12,943 nucleotides of DNA from Chloroflexota bacterium. Lineage in GTDB: Bacteria > Chloroflexota > Dehalococcoidia > SM23-28-2 > RBG-16-64-32. Under the pieces are notes generated by a model. That model was not told the origin of the DNA, did no database searches, and saw nothing but the letters and a program-made list of their open reading frames with translations. Below, in pieces: positions 1-6,628 of the stretch. The position numbers and the translations under genes are program-made. Where the stretch lies: contig VBJS01000079.1 in NCBI GenBank assembly GCA_005880055.1, positions 1 to 12,943 of the forward strand. Direction: 5' to 3'. Each line of letters starts with the position of its first letter. Positions within the stretch are counted from its first letter, which is position 1.

Positions 1-1214
1 GCTTCTAGGCTACCGTTGGCGTCTGCCTTTAGGACCACATTTAGATCTTTGACGCGGCCCGCCGCGATATCGCCCGATACGGCTTCCAGTGTGAGGGGGT
101 GGTTCTGCGCGGCCTCGGCGCTCTGGCGTGCTCGCTGGTCCGCGGTCTCGCGAGCCTGCCGGTCATCGGGCATCGCCACCACGAGGTCTCCCGCCTTGGG
201 GACCGCGTTCAGGCCGAGGAGTTCGGCGGGAGCCGAAGGTCCAGCTTCGTCCATGCGGCGACCCTTGTCATCGAACATGGCTTTGACCTTGCCCCAGGTG
301 TCCCCGGCCACGACTGCATCTCCGATGCGCAGAGTTCCCTTCTGAACGATGACCGTGGCCATTGGCCCGCGCAACCGGTCCATCTGGGACTCGATGACGG
401 TTGCCTCCGCCGGCCGGTCCGGGTTGGCCTTCAGCTCCGATATCTCGGCTACCAGCTGGATGTGCTCCAGAAGGTCGTCCAACCCCTGCTTGGTCCTAGC
501 AGAGACGGGGATGGCAGGGACGTCGCCGCCGTACTCTTCGACAACGACGCCTGATTCTGTTAGCTGCGTCTTTACCCGCGTTGGGTCCGCCGATTCCATG
601 TCGATCTTGTTGATGGCGACGATGATCGGGACCCCGGCGGCCCTGGCGTGGTCAATAGCCTCTCGCGTCTGAGGCATGACACCGTCATCAGCGGCGACGA
701 CCAGCACGACGATGTCTGTGACGGTAGCGCCACGCGCTCGCATGGCGGTAAACGCCTCGTGACCCGGTGTATCGATAAAGGTGATGGCGTGGCCGTTCAC
801 TTCTACCTGGTAGGCGCCGATGTGTTGCGTGATGGCCCCAACCTCGCCGGCCGCCACGTTCGTTTGGCGGATGGCGTCCAGGAGGCTCGTCTTGCCGTGA
901 TCTACGTGGCCCATGACGGTGACGACCGGCGCCCTCGGCTTGAGGTCCTTCTCCTCTTCTTTGACCTCCTCTAGGCCCTCCTCTGCCGTCACCGCTCCGG
1001 CGCCGTCGGCCGCGCGCGGCTCGAATCCCAGAGAAGCGGCGACCGAAGCGGCCATCTCGTAAGCAACGCTCTGATTGATCGCCGCCATGACACCGCGCTT
1101 CATCAGCTCTTTGATGACGTCCACAGGTGTGGCGCCGAGCACTTCACTGAGCTCGCGCACGGTAATCTGGTCCGGGAGAGTGACTGTGCGGGTGGCGGCC
1201 GGCTGCGTGGTCAT
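1..1214 (-). CDS. infB: Translation initiation factor IF-2 (3' end outside window)
   Basis: IF-2 is the GTPase that brings fMet-tRNA to the 30S subunit and promotes 50S joining. About 404 codons are present; the C-terminal fMet-tRNA-binding part lies beyond the left edge. Visible G motifs are GHVDHGKT (residues 102-109), DTPGH (148-152), NKID (202-205) and the SAR of G5 (238-240), followed by the beta-barrel domain 2 and the start of domain 3 (KADANGSLEA). The N-terminal IF2_N-like module (residues 12-65, ITVRELSEVLGATPVDVIKE) is joined to the G domain by only about 30 acidic residues, so this is a short-form IF-2 without the long linker of enterobacteria. The start ATG at 1214 overlaps the ylxR TGA as ATGA, which fixes the start and implies translational coupling. 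It is the last visible gene of the nusA operon. Confidence 0.96.
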   Translation of the reverse strand, partial: MTTQPAATRTVTLPDQITVRELSEVLGATPVDVIKELMKRGVMAAINQSVAYEMAASVAASLGFEPRAADGAGAVTAEEGLEEVKEEEKDLKPRAPVVTVMGHVDHGKTSLLDAIRQTNVAAGEVGAITQHIGAYQVEVNGHAITFIDTPGHEAFTAMRARGATVTDIVVLVVAADDGVMPQTREAIDHARAAGVPIIVAINKIDMESADPTRVKTQLTESGVVVEEYGGDVPAIPVSARTKQGLDDLLEHIQLVAEISELKANPDRPAEATVIESQMDRLRGPMATVIVQKGTLRIGDAVVAGDTWGKVKAMFDDKGRRMDEAGPSAPAELLGLNAVPKAGDLVVAMPDDRQARETADQRARQSAEAAQNHPLTLEAVSGDIAAGRVKDLNVVLKADANGSLE

Positions 1215-1513
1215 GCCGTCGCCACCACGAGCCCCAGGGACGAGGCGAAATCGCTCAACGCGTCGAGGTCGGCTCGCGATACGGGGGTCTTGAGGGCACG
1301 CTCCAGACGCCCCTTCGCGAGGCCGGCTTTCCAGCAGCTCGCCTCACGGCAAAGGTAGGCGCCGCGGCCGGACATTTTGCCCGTGGGGTCTGCCACTACC
1401 GAGCCTTCCGGCGTCCGGATAACGCGCACCATCTCTCGCTTGGGCCTGACGGTCCCACAACCCACGCAGGTGCGCTGGGGTACCGGCCTCGCATGCAGTA
1501 TCGTCTTAGGCAT
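1211..1513 (-). CDS. ylxR: YlxR family RNA-binding protein (RnpM-like)
   Basis: A 100-residue protein of the YlxR/DUF448 family, which sits between nusA and infB in many bacteria. The Bacillus member has been described as an RNase P modulator (family knowledge). Family signatures are RTCVGC with CVGC at residues 16-19, the VVADPTGKMSGRGAYLC segment (39-55) and the basic RLERALK helix (69-75). The ATG at 1513 was chosen because it lies 8 nt inside the nusA end and is preceded by AAGGA at 8 nt spacing. An upstream in-frame ATG (1561) would add 16 residues that merely read the NusA tail in another frame. The C-terminal 25 residues extend a little past the usual domain. The stop overlaps the infB start. 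Confidence 0.93.
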   Translation of the reverse strand: MPKTILHARPVPQRTCVGCGTVRPKREMVRVIRTPEGSVVADPTGKMSGRGAYLCREASCWKAGLAKGRLERALKTPVSRADLDALSDFASSLGLVVATA

Positions 1514-2951
1514 CTTCGGAGTCCTTATCCCAGGTGTCGAGAGGTACATCGATGTCTTCATCGTCGTCCACCGGCCGGCGCGCCCGCTTGGCGCCCTTCT
1601 TCGCCGGCTTGCCCTCTGCCTCGGATGCTTTCTCCACCTTCTTCGCCTTCTTCTTCTTGGGCTGCGCCAGTACAGGCGCCAGGTCCTCCGCGAACCGGAT
1701 GCGCGGGCCTCCCGGCTCCGGCGCCGGTTCAGGAGCGCCTACAACGGCCGGTTCCGGCTCCCGCTGCTCCTCAGCCGGCGGGGCGGCGGTCTCCTCCACC
1801 ACCTCCATCCACGGCTGTGATGGTTCTTCGCGGCGCACTGGAGTTGAGGGTTCGGGGGCCGGTCGGGGCGCCGCCGTCCGTGTGGCGGTAGCGGTGGCTC
1901 CCGCCGCGGCCACAGCCTCCTGCATTGCTGATTCCGGCTTGATATCTATGCGCCAGCCGGTGAGCTTGGCGGCCAGCCTGGCGTTCTGCCCTTCTTTGCC
2001 GATCGCCAGCGAGAGCTGACGGTCGGGCACAATGACCGATGCCGTGTTGTCTTCATCGCTCATGCGCACGGTCAGCACCTGAGCAGGGCTGAGGGCGTTG
2101 CCGACAAAGCGCGAGGGTTCGGCGTCCCACTGGATCACATCAATACGCTCGCCGTTCAGCTCGTTGACAATGTTTTGAATGCGAATGCCGCGCAGGCCCA
2201 CACATGAGCCGACGGGGTCCACACCCTCCTGGCGCGCCGTGACCGCGACCTTGCTGCGGTAGCCGGCCTCTCGGGCGATAGACTTGATCTCAACCACGCC
2301 GCGGTAAATCTCCGGCACTTCCAGCTCAAACAGGCGCTTTAGCAAGTTCTTGTGCGTGCGGGACAGGATAAGCTGCGGGCCGCGCATGGAGCGGTGCACT
2401 TCCAGCAGGTAGAACTTCATGCGCGCGCCGGGGCGATAGTTCTCCGTGCGCACCTGCTCCGCCGCCGGCAATAGCGCCTCTGTCTTCCCCAGGTCCACCA
2501 CCAGCTGCTTGGGCTCCACCCGCTGGATCACCCCAGAGACGATGTCGCCTTCGCGGCTGGAAAACTCCTCGAACACCATCTCCCGCTCGGCCTCGCGCAG
2601 GCGTTGGAGGACGACCTGTTTGGCGGTCTGAGCGGCGATGCGCCCGGCCGCGCCCGGGTGCACTTCGTCCAGCAGCACGTCTCCCAGCATGGCGTCCGGC
2701 TTGCGTTTGCGGGCGTCCTGCACCGATATTTCGGTGGTTGGGTCAGTCACTTCCTGGACAACGGCGTGCTCAATGAAGACCTGGTGCTCGCCCGTCTCCC
2801 GATCGATGCGGACGGCCACATTGCCATCGATATCGCTATCCTTCTTGTAAGCGGAGACGAGGGCGGCCTCCATGGCCTGGAGCACCACCTCTTTGGGCAG
2901 GTTCTTCTCCGCTGCCAACTGCGTGATAGCGATCATGAACTCGCTTTTCAA
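1506..2951 (-). CDS. nusA: Transcription termination/antitermination factor NusA
   Basis: NusA binds RNA polymerase and nascent RNA, modulating pausing, intrinsic termination and antitermination. With the TTG start it is 481 aa: N-terminal polymerase-binding domain (1-128), S1 domain (about 133-200), KH1 (GSCVGLRGIRI at 248-258) and KH2 (GKEGQNAR at 318-325). Residues 346-481 form a low-complexity tail: Ala/Thr/Pro/Glu-rich, then Lys-rich (KKKKAKK at 432-438), then acidic; no acidic-repeat (AR) domains are seen. The start was chosen because conserved NusA sequence begins at LKSEFMIAITQ and AGGAGG lies 11 nt upstream of this TTG. An in-frame ATG at 2996 would add 15 non-conserved residues and lacks a ribosome site. 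First gene of nusA-ylxR-infB; rimP, often just upstream of nusA, is absent here. Confidence 0.95.
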   Translation of the reverse strand: MKSEFMIAITQLAAEKNLPKEVVLQAMEAALVSAYKKDSDIDGNVAVRIDRETGEHQVFIEHAVVQEVTDPTTEISVQDARKRKPDAMLGDVLLDEVHPGAAGRIAAQTAKQVVLQRLREAEREMVFEEFSSREGDIVSGVIQRVEPKQLVVDLGKTEALLPAAEQVRTENYRPGARMKFYLLEVHRSMRGPQLILSRTHKNLLKRLFELEVPEIYRGVVEIKSIAREAGYRSKVAVTARQEGVDPVGSCVGLRGIRIQNIVNELNGERIDVIQWDAEPSRFVGNALSPAQVLTVRMSDEDNTASVIVPDRQLSLAIGKEGQNARLAAKLTGWRIDIKPESAMQEAVAAAGATATATRTAAPRPAPEPSTPVRREEPSQPWMEVVEETAAPPAEEQREPEPAVVGAPEPAPEPGGPRIRFAEDLAPVLAQPKKKKAKKVEKASEAEGKPAKKGAKRARRPVDDDEDIDVPLDTWDKDSEDA

Positions 2952-2962
2952 CCCGTAGTCAA

Positions 2963-2968
2963 CCTCCT
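2963..2968 (-). promoter_or_regulatory. Ribosome binding site of nusA
   Basis: AGGAGG on the minus strand, 11 nt before the TTG at 2951. It supports the TTG start over the ATG at 2996, which has no comparable purine box. The spacing is slightly long. Confidence 0.6.
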
Positions 2969-2996
2969 GCAACGCCCTCCTGCCGTGGGGCGGCAT

Positions 2997-3013
2997 TTGG
3001 CCTTACGGGCCAA
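2997..3013 (-). promoter_or_regulatory. Second leader hairpin before nusA
   Basis: A perfect 6-bp inverted repeat, TTGGCC and GGCCAA around a 5-nt loop, whose 5' arm uses the last two T of the terminator T-tract. It cannot fully form while those U pair elsewhere. It may be part of a leader structure, or chance. Confidence 0.35.
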
Positions 3014-3037
3014 AAAAAAGTGGGTACCAGCCCCACT
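3012..3037 (-). terminator. Intrinsic terminator/attenuator in the nusA leader
   Basis: On the minus strand AGTGGG (3037-3032) pairs with CCCACT (3024-3019) across a 7-nt loop, followed directly by eight T (3019-3012). This is a textbook Rho-independent terminator. It lies downstream of the predicted nusA promoter and about 60 nt upstream of the nusA start, so transcripts from that promoter or from proS must read through it. That makes an attenuator more likely than a simple proS terminator. NusA itself stimulates intrinsic termination, so negative autoregulation is a natural inference. Confidence 0.72.
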
Positions 3038-3066
3038 CCAATTAAGAGAGCGTTATTACGGTAAGA

Positions 3067-3095
3067 AATATAGCACTAGCAGGCTGCGCCCACAA
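3067..3095 (-). promoter_or_regulatory. Predicted sigma70-type promoter of nusA-ylxR-infB
   Basis: Minus-strand -35 TTGTGG (3095-3090), 17-nt spacer and -10 TATATT (3072-3067). The predicted transcription start is near 3060, about 110 nt before the nusA TTG. The local sequence is AT-richer than its surroundings. Confidence 0.6.
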
Positions 3096-3385
3096 CCCGT
3101 TCTCCGCCGATTTGTCGCATTCGTCCCGAATCTTCGCGCCCTGGTTGGCCGTGGGGGCGGCAGGTCCAGCCACGCGCCGCCCCGGCGCAACTCCACCTCG
3201 CCCTGCAGCGCTAGGAGAAACGAAGCCCCGGTCTGCACCTTTCAGAGCCCTGAGCCACATGAGAACTAACGGGCCTCTGCATCACATGGGTAGGCTAATT
3301 AGACAGGTGATTTTCCGAAAGAGGCTTGTGTCACAAGGGCGCGATGCATGGATTGCCCGCTACGTCTACAACGCAAACCATCCGA
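3096..3385. other. Intergenic region between proS and the nusA promoter, no gene assigned
   Basis: About 290 nt with no RNA gene or convincing CDS. After the proS stop there is a short palindrome (CTTGTG/CACAAG, 3326-3338) without a U-tract, so no clear proS terminator. A bulged inverted repeat (CAGAG-CCC / GGG-CTCTG) lies at about 3239-3282. A minus-strand frame from GTG 3238 to 3056 (60 codons) has GC-rich third positions over its first 30 or so codons but no ribosome site and no recognised similarity; it may be a relic or chance. Confidence 0.5.
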
Positions 3386-5182
3386 CTAGACCCGTTCTGG
3401 CGACTGTTGAGCCTCATTCGCCAGCGCGGCGGCGGCCTCAGCCAACGGGATCAGGCGGCTCTGCGCCTCGGTGCGTGCTTTCACCTCCGCGCTCCCGCTC
3501 GAGAGGTTGCGCGGGCTCAAAGTCGTCCGGAGGGGCATACCGAGCAAGTCCGCGTCGTTGAACTTCACGCCGGGCGTCTCCTCCCGGTCGTCGTATAGTA
3601 CCTCGACGCCAAGCGACTGCAGTTCCTCGTACAGCCGGTCCGCGGCCTGCGCCACCTCTGGCTTCTCAGGCTGGATGGCGACGATATGAACCTTGTACGG
3701 GGCAAGTTCGTGGGGCCAGATGATCCCCGACTCGTCATGATTGGCTTCGATCACGCCGGCCAGCAGCCGTTCGAGACCAATGCCGTAGCTGCCCATGACA
3801 GCGGGCCGTTGCTTGCCTTCCTGGTCCTGGAACACCGCCCCGATGTCCTCCGCATACCTGGTGCCCAGCTTGAACACCTGCCCCATCTCGATGCCTCGCT
3901 TTAAGTCCATGGGTGTGCGGCAGTTGAGGCAACGGTACCCCTCTTTGGCCAGCGCGATGTCCGCCACAACGTCGGCTGTCCAATCGCGCTGGTAATTCAC
4001 GTTCAGCAAGTGCTTATCCGGTTTGTTGGCTCCGGCGACTAGGTTGTGCTCCAGAGGCAACAGATCGTCCGCGACGATGCGAGCGCCGGCCAGACCCACT
4101 GCACTGGCGCTGCCGGCGACGAACCCCGCCTGCTGTGCATCCTCTTCGGACATATACGTCACGTCCACGGCGCCCAGCGCCTTACGCAGCTTCGACTCGT
4201 TGACATCCATATCGCCGCGGATCGCCACGAATACCGCTTCCGCCCTTGTTCCCTGTCCCTCGCTCCTTGTCCCCCGTTCCTTGTTCCTGGTTCCTTGATT
4301 CTTGCTCTCGGTTCCGTCCGCATAGGTGGCCTGGTAGAACACCGCTTTGCAGGTCCTGCTTTCCGGCACGCCGAGGTTCTGCGCGAGCGCTTGAATGGTG
4401 TAGAGCCCGGGTGTATCGATCTCCTCGGCCGGCTTGGCCTCCTCAGACGAGTAGGCCGGCTCCTTCACGAACGCGGCCACCTCGGCGTCGGCGGCGTAGC
4501 CGCAGTTGGGGCAGAACAGGCAGTTGTCCTCCCCGTACTCAGTCACGTACATGAACTGGTGCGTGTCCTTCCCCCCCATCGCCCCGCTGTCCGCCAGCAC
4601 CGGCACCGTCGGTACGGCGCAACGGTCGAAGATGCGCTGGTAGGCGTCATACATCTTCCGGTAGGAGATATCGAGTCCCTCCCAGTCGGCGTCGAAGCTG
4701 TAGAGGTCCTTCATCCAGAACTGGCGCAGGCGGATCAGGCCTCCCCGCGGCCGCGGCTCATCGCGGAACTTCGGTGCGATCTGGTACGCCAGCAACGGCA
4801 GATCGCGGTAGGAGCGGACGTTGCGCTTGAAGACCTCCGTAAAGAGCTCTTCATGTGTTGGGCCAAGCGCGAACTCGCGCCCGCGGCCGTCCGATAAGCG
4901 GAATAGGATATCTTTCATCGTCTGATCGCGGCCCGATTGCTGGTAGACTTCGATCGGCACGATCGACGGCATCATCATCTCCTGGCCGCCCTCGCGGTCC
5001 ATCTCCTCGCGGATGATGCGCTCAATCTTGCGGAAGACGGCCCAGCCCAACGGCATGTAGGCATAGACTCCGGCTGCCACCTGTTGGACCATGCCGGCGC
5101 GCAGCAGCAAGCGATGGCTGGGCGTTTCCGCCTCTGCAGGCACCTGTCTCAGTGTTTTGCCGAAAAGCTGGGAGAGCCGCAT
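3386..5182 (-). CDS. proS: Prolyl-tRNA synthetase, bacterial type
   Basis: A class II aminoacyl-tRNA synthetase that charges tRNA-Pro in the cytosol; 598 aa, slightly longer than usual. Motif 1 spans about 38-72. Motif 2 is FRDE (139-142) through RLRQFWMKDLYSF (151-163), and motif 3 is GSYGIGLERLLAG (464-476). Between motifs 2 and 3 lies the YbaK-like editing insertion (about 224-405), containing CPNCGY (224-229) and RGDMDVNESK (322-331). The C-terminus is the anticodon-binding domain (about 496-598). Residues about 290-313 (GTR NKER GTR SEGQ GTR) have no counterpart that I know in ProRS and are encoded by a tandem heptamer repeat in the loop before AVFVAIRGD. The ATG at 5182 starts the conserved MRLSQLFGKTL; no Shine-Dalgarno is present and a -10-like hexamer lies 6 nt upstream. 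It is divergent from the helicase gene. Confidence 0.97.
   Translation of the reverse strand: MRLSQLFGKTLRQVPAEAETPSHRLLLRAGMVQQVAAGVYAYMPLGWAVFRKIERIIREEMDREGGQEMMMPSIVPIEVYQQSGRDQTMKDILFRLSDGRGREFALGPTHEELFTEVFKRNVRSYRDLPLLAYQIAPKFRDEPRPRGGLIRLRQFWMKDLYSFDADWEGLDISYRKMYDAYQRIFDRCAVPTVPVLADSGAMGGKDTHQFMYVTEYGEDNCLFCPNCGYAADAEVAAFVKEPAYSSEEAKPAEEIDTPGLYTIQALAQNLGVPESRTCKAVFYQATYADGTESKNQGTRNKERGTRSEGQGTRAEAVFVAIRGDMDVNESKLRKALGAVDVTYMSEEDAQQAGFVAGSASAVGLAGARIVADDLLPLEHNLVAGANKPDKHLLNVNYQRDWTADVVADIALAKEGYRCLNCRTPMDLKRGIEMGQVFKLGTRYAEDIGAVFQDQEGKQRPAVMGSYGIGLERLLAGVIEANHDESGIIWPHELAPYKVHIVAIQPEKPEVAQAADRLYEELQSLGVEVLYDDREETPGVKFNDADLLGMPLRTTLSPRNLSSGSAEVKARTEAQSRLIPLAEAAAALANEAQQSPERV
4245..4314. 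repeat. Ten degenerate tandem heptamers inside proS
   Basis: Read on the plus strand, ten consecutive 7-nt units fit the consensus CTTGTTC (GAACAAG on the coding strand). Examples are CTTGTTC, CCTGTCC, CTTGTCC, CCCGTTC, CTTGTTC, CTGGTTC, CTTGATT and CTTGCTC. Three heptamers make 21 nt, so the encoded peptide repeats every seven residues (GTR-NKER-GTR-SEGQ-GTR). The coding strand is nearly all purine plus C, unlike the surrounding sequence. It has no spacer/repeat structure and is not a CRISPR array. It resembles the intergenic short tandem heptamer repeats of some bacteria, here captured in frame. Confidence 0.85.
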
Positions 5183-5194
5183 GCGGACATTATG
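5183..5194 (-). promoter_or_regulatory. Possible -10 element of a leaderless proS transcript
   Basis: On the minus strand CATAAT is followed by 6 nt (GTCCGC) and then the proS ATG, which would put the transcription start on the A of ATG. The absent ribosome site agrees. No good -35 is visible at 17-18 nt. Confidence 0.3.
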
Positions 5195-5217
5195 CGGGCA
5201 GGAAAGAGATAGGAGGA

Positions 5218-5256
5218 AGAAGCGGCAGAAGCCAGCAAAGCGGAGAAGCTAGAAGC
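5218..5256. repeat. Degenerate AGAAGC short repeats in the proS/helicase intergenic region
   Basis: Four exact copies of AGAAGC (starting 5218, 5227, 5244, 5251) and one variant (CAAAGC at 5236), spaced 9, 9, 8 and 7 nt. They lie in a purine-rich stretch of the divergent intergenic region. Their function is unknown. Confidence 0.5.
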
Positions 5257-5306
5257 ACAGGATCGAGAAAGGTGGGAAGCGCCCCGTCTGCCAGGATAGT
5301 TAGCGC

Positions 5307-5336
5307 TTGCCCGATGCCGCCCGCTTAGCATATACT
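5307..5336 (+). promoter_or_regulatory. Predicted promoter of the helicase-RRM pair
   Basis: -35-like TTGCCC (5307-5312), 18-nt spacer and -10 TATACT (5331-5336). The predicted start near 5343 leaves a leader of about 80 nt before the TTG at 5423. It rules out the longer reading frame beginning with TTG at 5336, which overlaps the -10. Confidence 0.5.
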
Positions 5337-5405
5337 TGAGTCAAGATTGCATAGTATTCGGCGCGCTAGCTCGTTCAGCCCCGCGGCGGCTTCTATTTTC
5401 ACCCC

Positions 5406-5412
5406 GAAAGGA
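5406..5412 (+). promoter_or_regulatory. Ribosome binding site deciding the helicase start
   Basis: GAAAGGA, 10 nt before the TTG at 5423. It matches the point at which conserved RhlE/DbpA-type N-terminal sequence (PSFHDYSL) begins. Confidence 0.5.
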
Positions 5413-5422
5413 CAGTTTCTCG

Positions 5423-6613
5423 TTGCCTTCATTCCATGACTATTCACTTCGCGCCTCCAGCCTGCAGGCGCTTTCGCGAATGGATATCGACACTCCCACG
5501 CCCGTGCAGGCCAGTTCCATCCCCCTGTTGCTGGAAGGACGGGACGTCATAGCCCAGGCACAGACGGGCTCCGGCAAGACCCTCGCGTTTGGCTTGCCCC
5601 TGATTGAGGCTTGCGACCCAGGCAGACATGAGGTGCAGGCGCTGGTCCTGACACCGACCAGGGAGTTGGCCAATCAGGTGGGTGACGTGCTGATCGCGCT
5701 GGCAAAAGACGCCCGCATTGCCATTTCCCTTGTGTTTGGCGGCAGGGCGTACGGCCCGCAAGAGCGCGAGCTGCGCGCCGGCCCGCAGGTTGTTGTGGGC
5801 ACGCCGGGGCGGATACTCGACCACCGGAAGCGCCGGACGATGAGGCTGGACCGGGTAAAATTCCTGGTCATGCTGGACCGCGGGTTTGCCCCTGACGTGG
5901 AGCGCATCCTGGCCATGACGCCGCGTAGCCGGCAGACGGCCCTCTTCTCCGCCACGACGCCGCCCTGGATCGAGAAGATCGCTTCCCGCCACCTGAAGGA
6001 CCCGGAAATCACCAAGGCGGACGAGGGAGACATCTCGGAGCCGGACATAGACCACGTGGTGATGGAGGTCTACGGCGAGGACAAGTTCCAGGTGCTGCTG
6101 CGCCTGCTTAAAGAGCCGGTAGAGGGCACAACACTCGTCTTTGGCCGCACAAAGCACGGCGTTCGCAAGCTGGGCCAGCGCCTGAGGACGATGGGCCTGG
6201 ACGTCGCCGTACTCCAGGGAGACCTGAGCCAGGAACAGCGGGACCGCGCTATCGGCCGTTTCCGGGCGGGACAGGTGCGCGTGCTTGTTGCCACGAACGT
6301 GGCCGCGCGCGGCCTGGACATCCTGCACATCGGGCGGGTGATCAACTACGAACTGCCCGAGACCCACGAGTTGTTCACGCACCGCGTCGGCCGCACGGCG
6401 AGGATGGGGCGCTCCGGCCAGGCGATAACGTTGGTAGGCGCCACCGACCTCGCGAAGTGGCAATCGATCGAAAGAGGCCTGGGCATCCGCCTGCCGAGAC
6501 TGGGTGCAAACGGCAGTACGCCGGCGAAGGCGGTGCCGAGCGCAGGCGCGGCGAGGCTGGGCGGCAGCGGCTGGCGGCGGCGGCGCTGGTCCAGGCGGCG
6601 GGCGACGGCATAG
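5423..6613 (+). CDS. DEAD-box-family RNA helicase lacking the DEAD motif
   Basis: A superfamily 2 RNA helicase of the RhlE/CshA-like type, normally an ATP-dependent RNA remodeler in ribosome assembly or cold adaptation. It is 396 aa from TTG 5423. Motifs in order: Q motif TPTPVQ (24-29), motif I AQTGSGKT (46-53), Ia PTREL (78-82), Ib TPGR (127-130), III SAT (176-178), V ATNVAARGLD (290-299) and VI HRVGRTARMG (320-329). Motif II should follow VKFLV as LDEADxMLDRGF, but the sequence reads FLVMLDRGF (147-155). About six residues including the whole DEAD box are missing, without a frame change and with normal sequence on both sides. The DEAD residues coordinate Mg-ATP, so the protein is predicted to be inactive as an ATPase unless the sequence is wrong. 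The Arg-rich tail may also be frameshifted. The gene is 15 nt upstream of the RRM gene and probably co-transcribed with it. Confidence 0.9.
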   Translation: MPSFHDYSLRASSLQALSRMDIDTPTPVQASSIPLLLEGRDVIAQAQTGSGKTLAFGLPLIEACDPGRHEVQALVLTPTRELANQVGDVLIALAKDARIAISLVFGGRAYGPQERELRAGPQVVVGTPGRILDHRKRRTMRLDRVKFLVMLDRGFAPDVERILAMTPRSRQTALFSATTPPWIEKIASRHLKDPEITKADEGDISEPDIDHVVMEVYGEDKFQVLLRLLKEPVEGTTLVFGRTKHGVRKLGQRLRTMGLDVAVLQGDLSQEQRDRAIGRFRAGQVRVLVATNVAARGLDILHIGRVINYELPETHELFTHRVGRTARMGRSGQAITLVGATDLAKWQSIERGLGIRLPRLGANGSTPAKAVPSAGAARLGGSGWRRRRWSRRRATA

Positions 6614-6616
6614 GAA

Positions 6617-6621
6617 GGAGG
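6617..6621 (+). promoter_or_regulatory. Ribosome binding site of the RRM gene
   Basis: GGAGG (within GGAAGGAGG), 7 nt before the TTG at 6629. This ideal spacing fixes the TTG start. Confidence 0.75.
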
Positions 6622-6628
6622 ACGCTGA

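Noticed and set aside
2952..2996. Longer NusA N-terminus from ATG 2996
   Set aside because: The 15 added residues are not part of the NusA fold, there is no ribosome site before that ATG, and AGGAGG serves the TTG at 2951.
3096..3385. tRNA gene in the nusA leader (as metY in E. coli)
   Set aside because: No GTTCRANNC-type T-arm or cloverleaf could be found on either strand.
4245..4314. CRISPR-like repeat array in proS
   Set aside because: The units are 7 bp, contiguous and degenerate, with no spacers; it is a microsatellite-type array inside a gene.
4046..4897. Long plus-strand reading frame of 283 codons
   Set aside because: It lies wholly antisense to proS, whose conserved motifs are clear. 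High GC opens the opposite frames.
5183..5330. T-box or other riboswitch upstream of proS
   Set aside because: No T-box sequence, specifier stem or terminator/antiterminator pair is seen, and the gene appears leaderless.
5336..5422. Longer helicase N-terminus from TTG 5336
   Set aside because: This start would overlap the predicted -10 box and lie upstream of the predicted transcription start.
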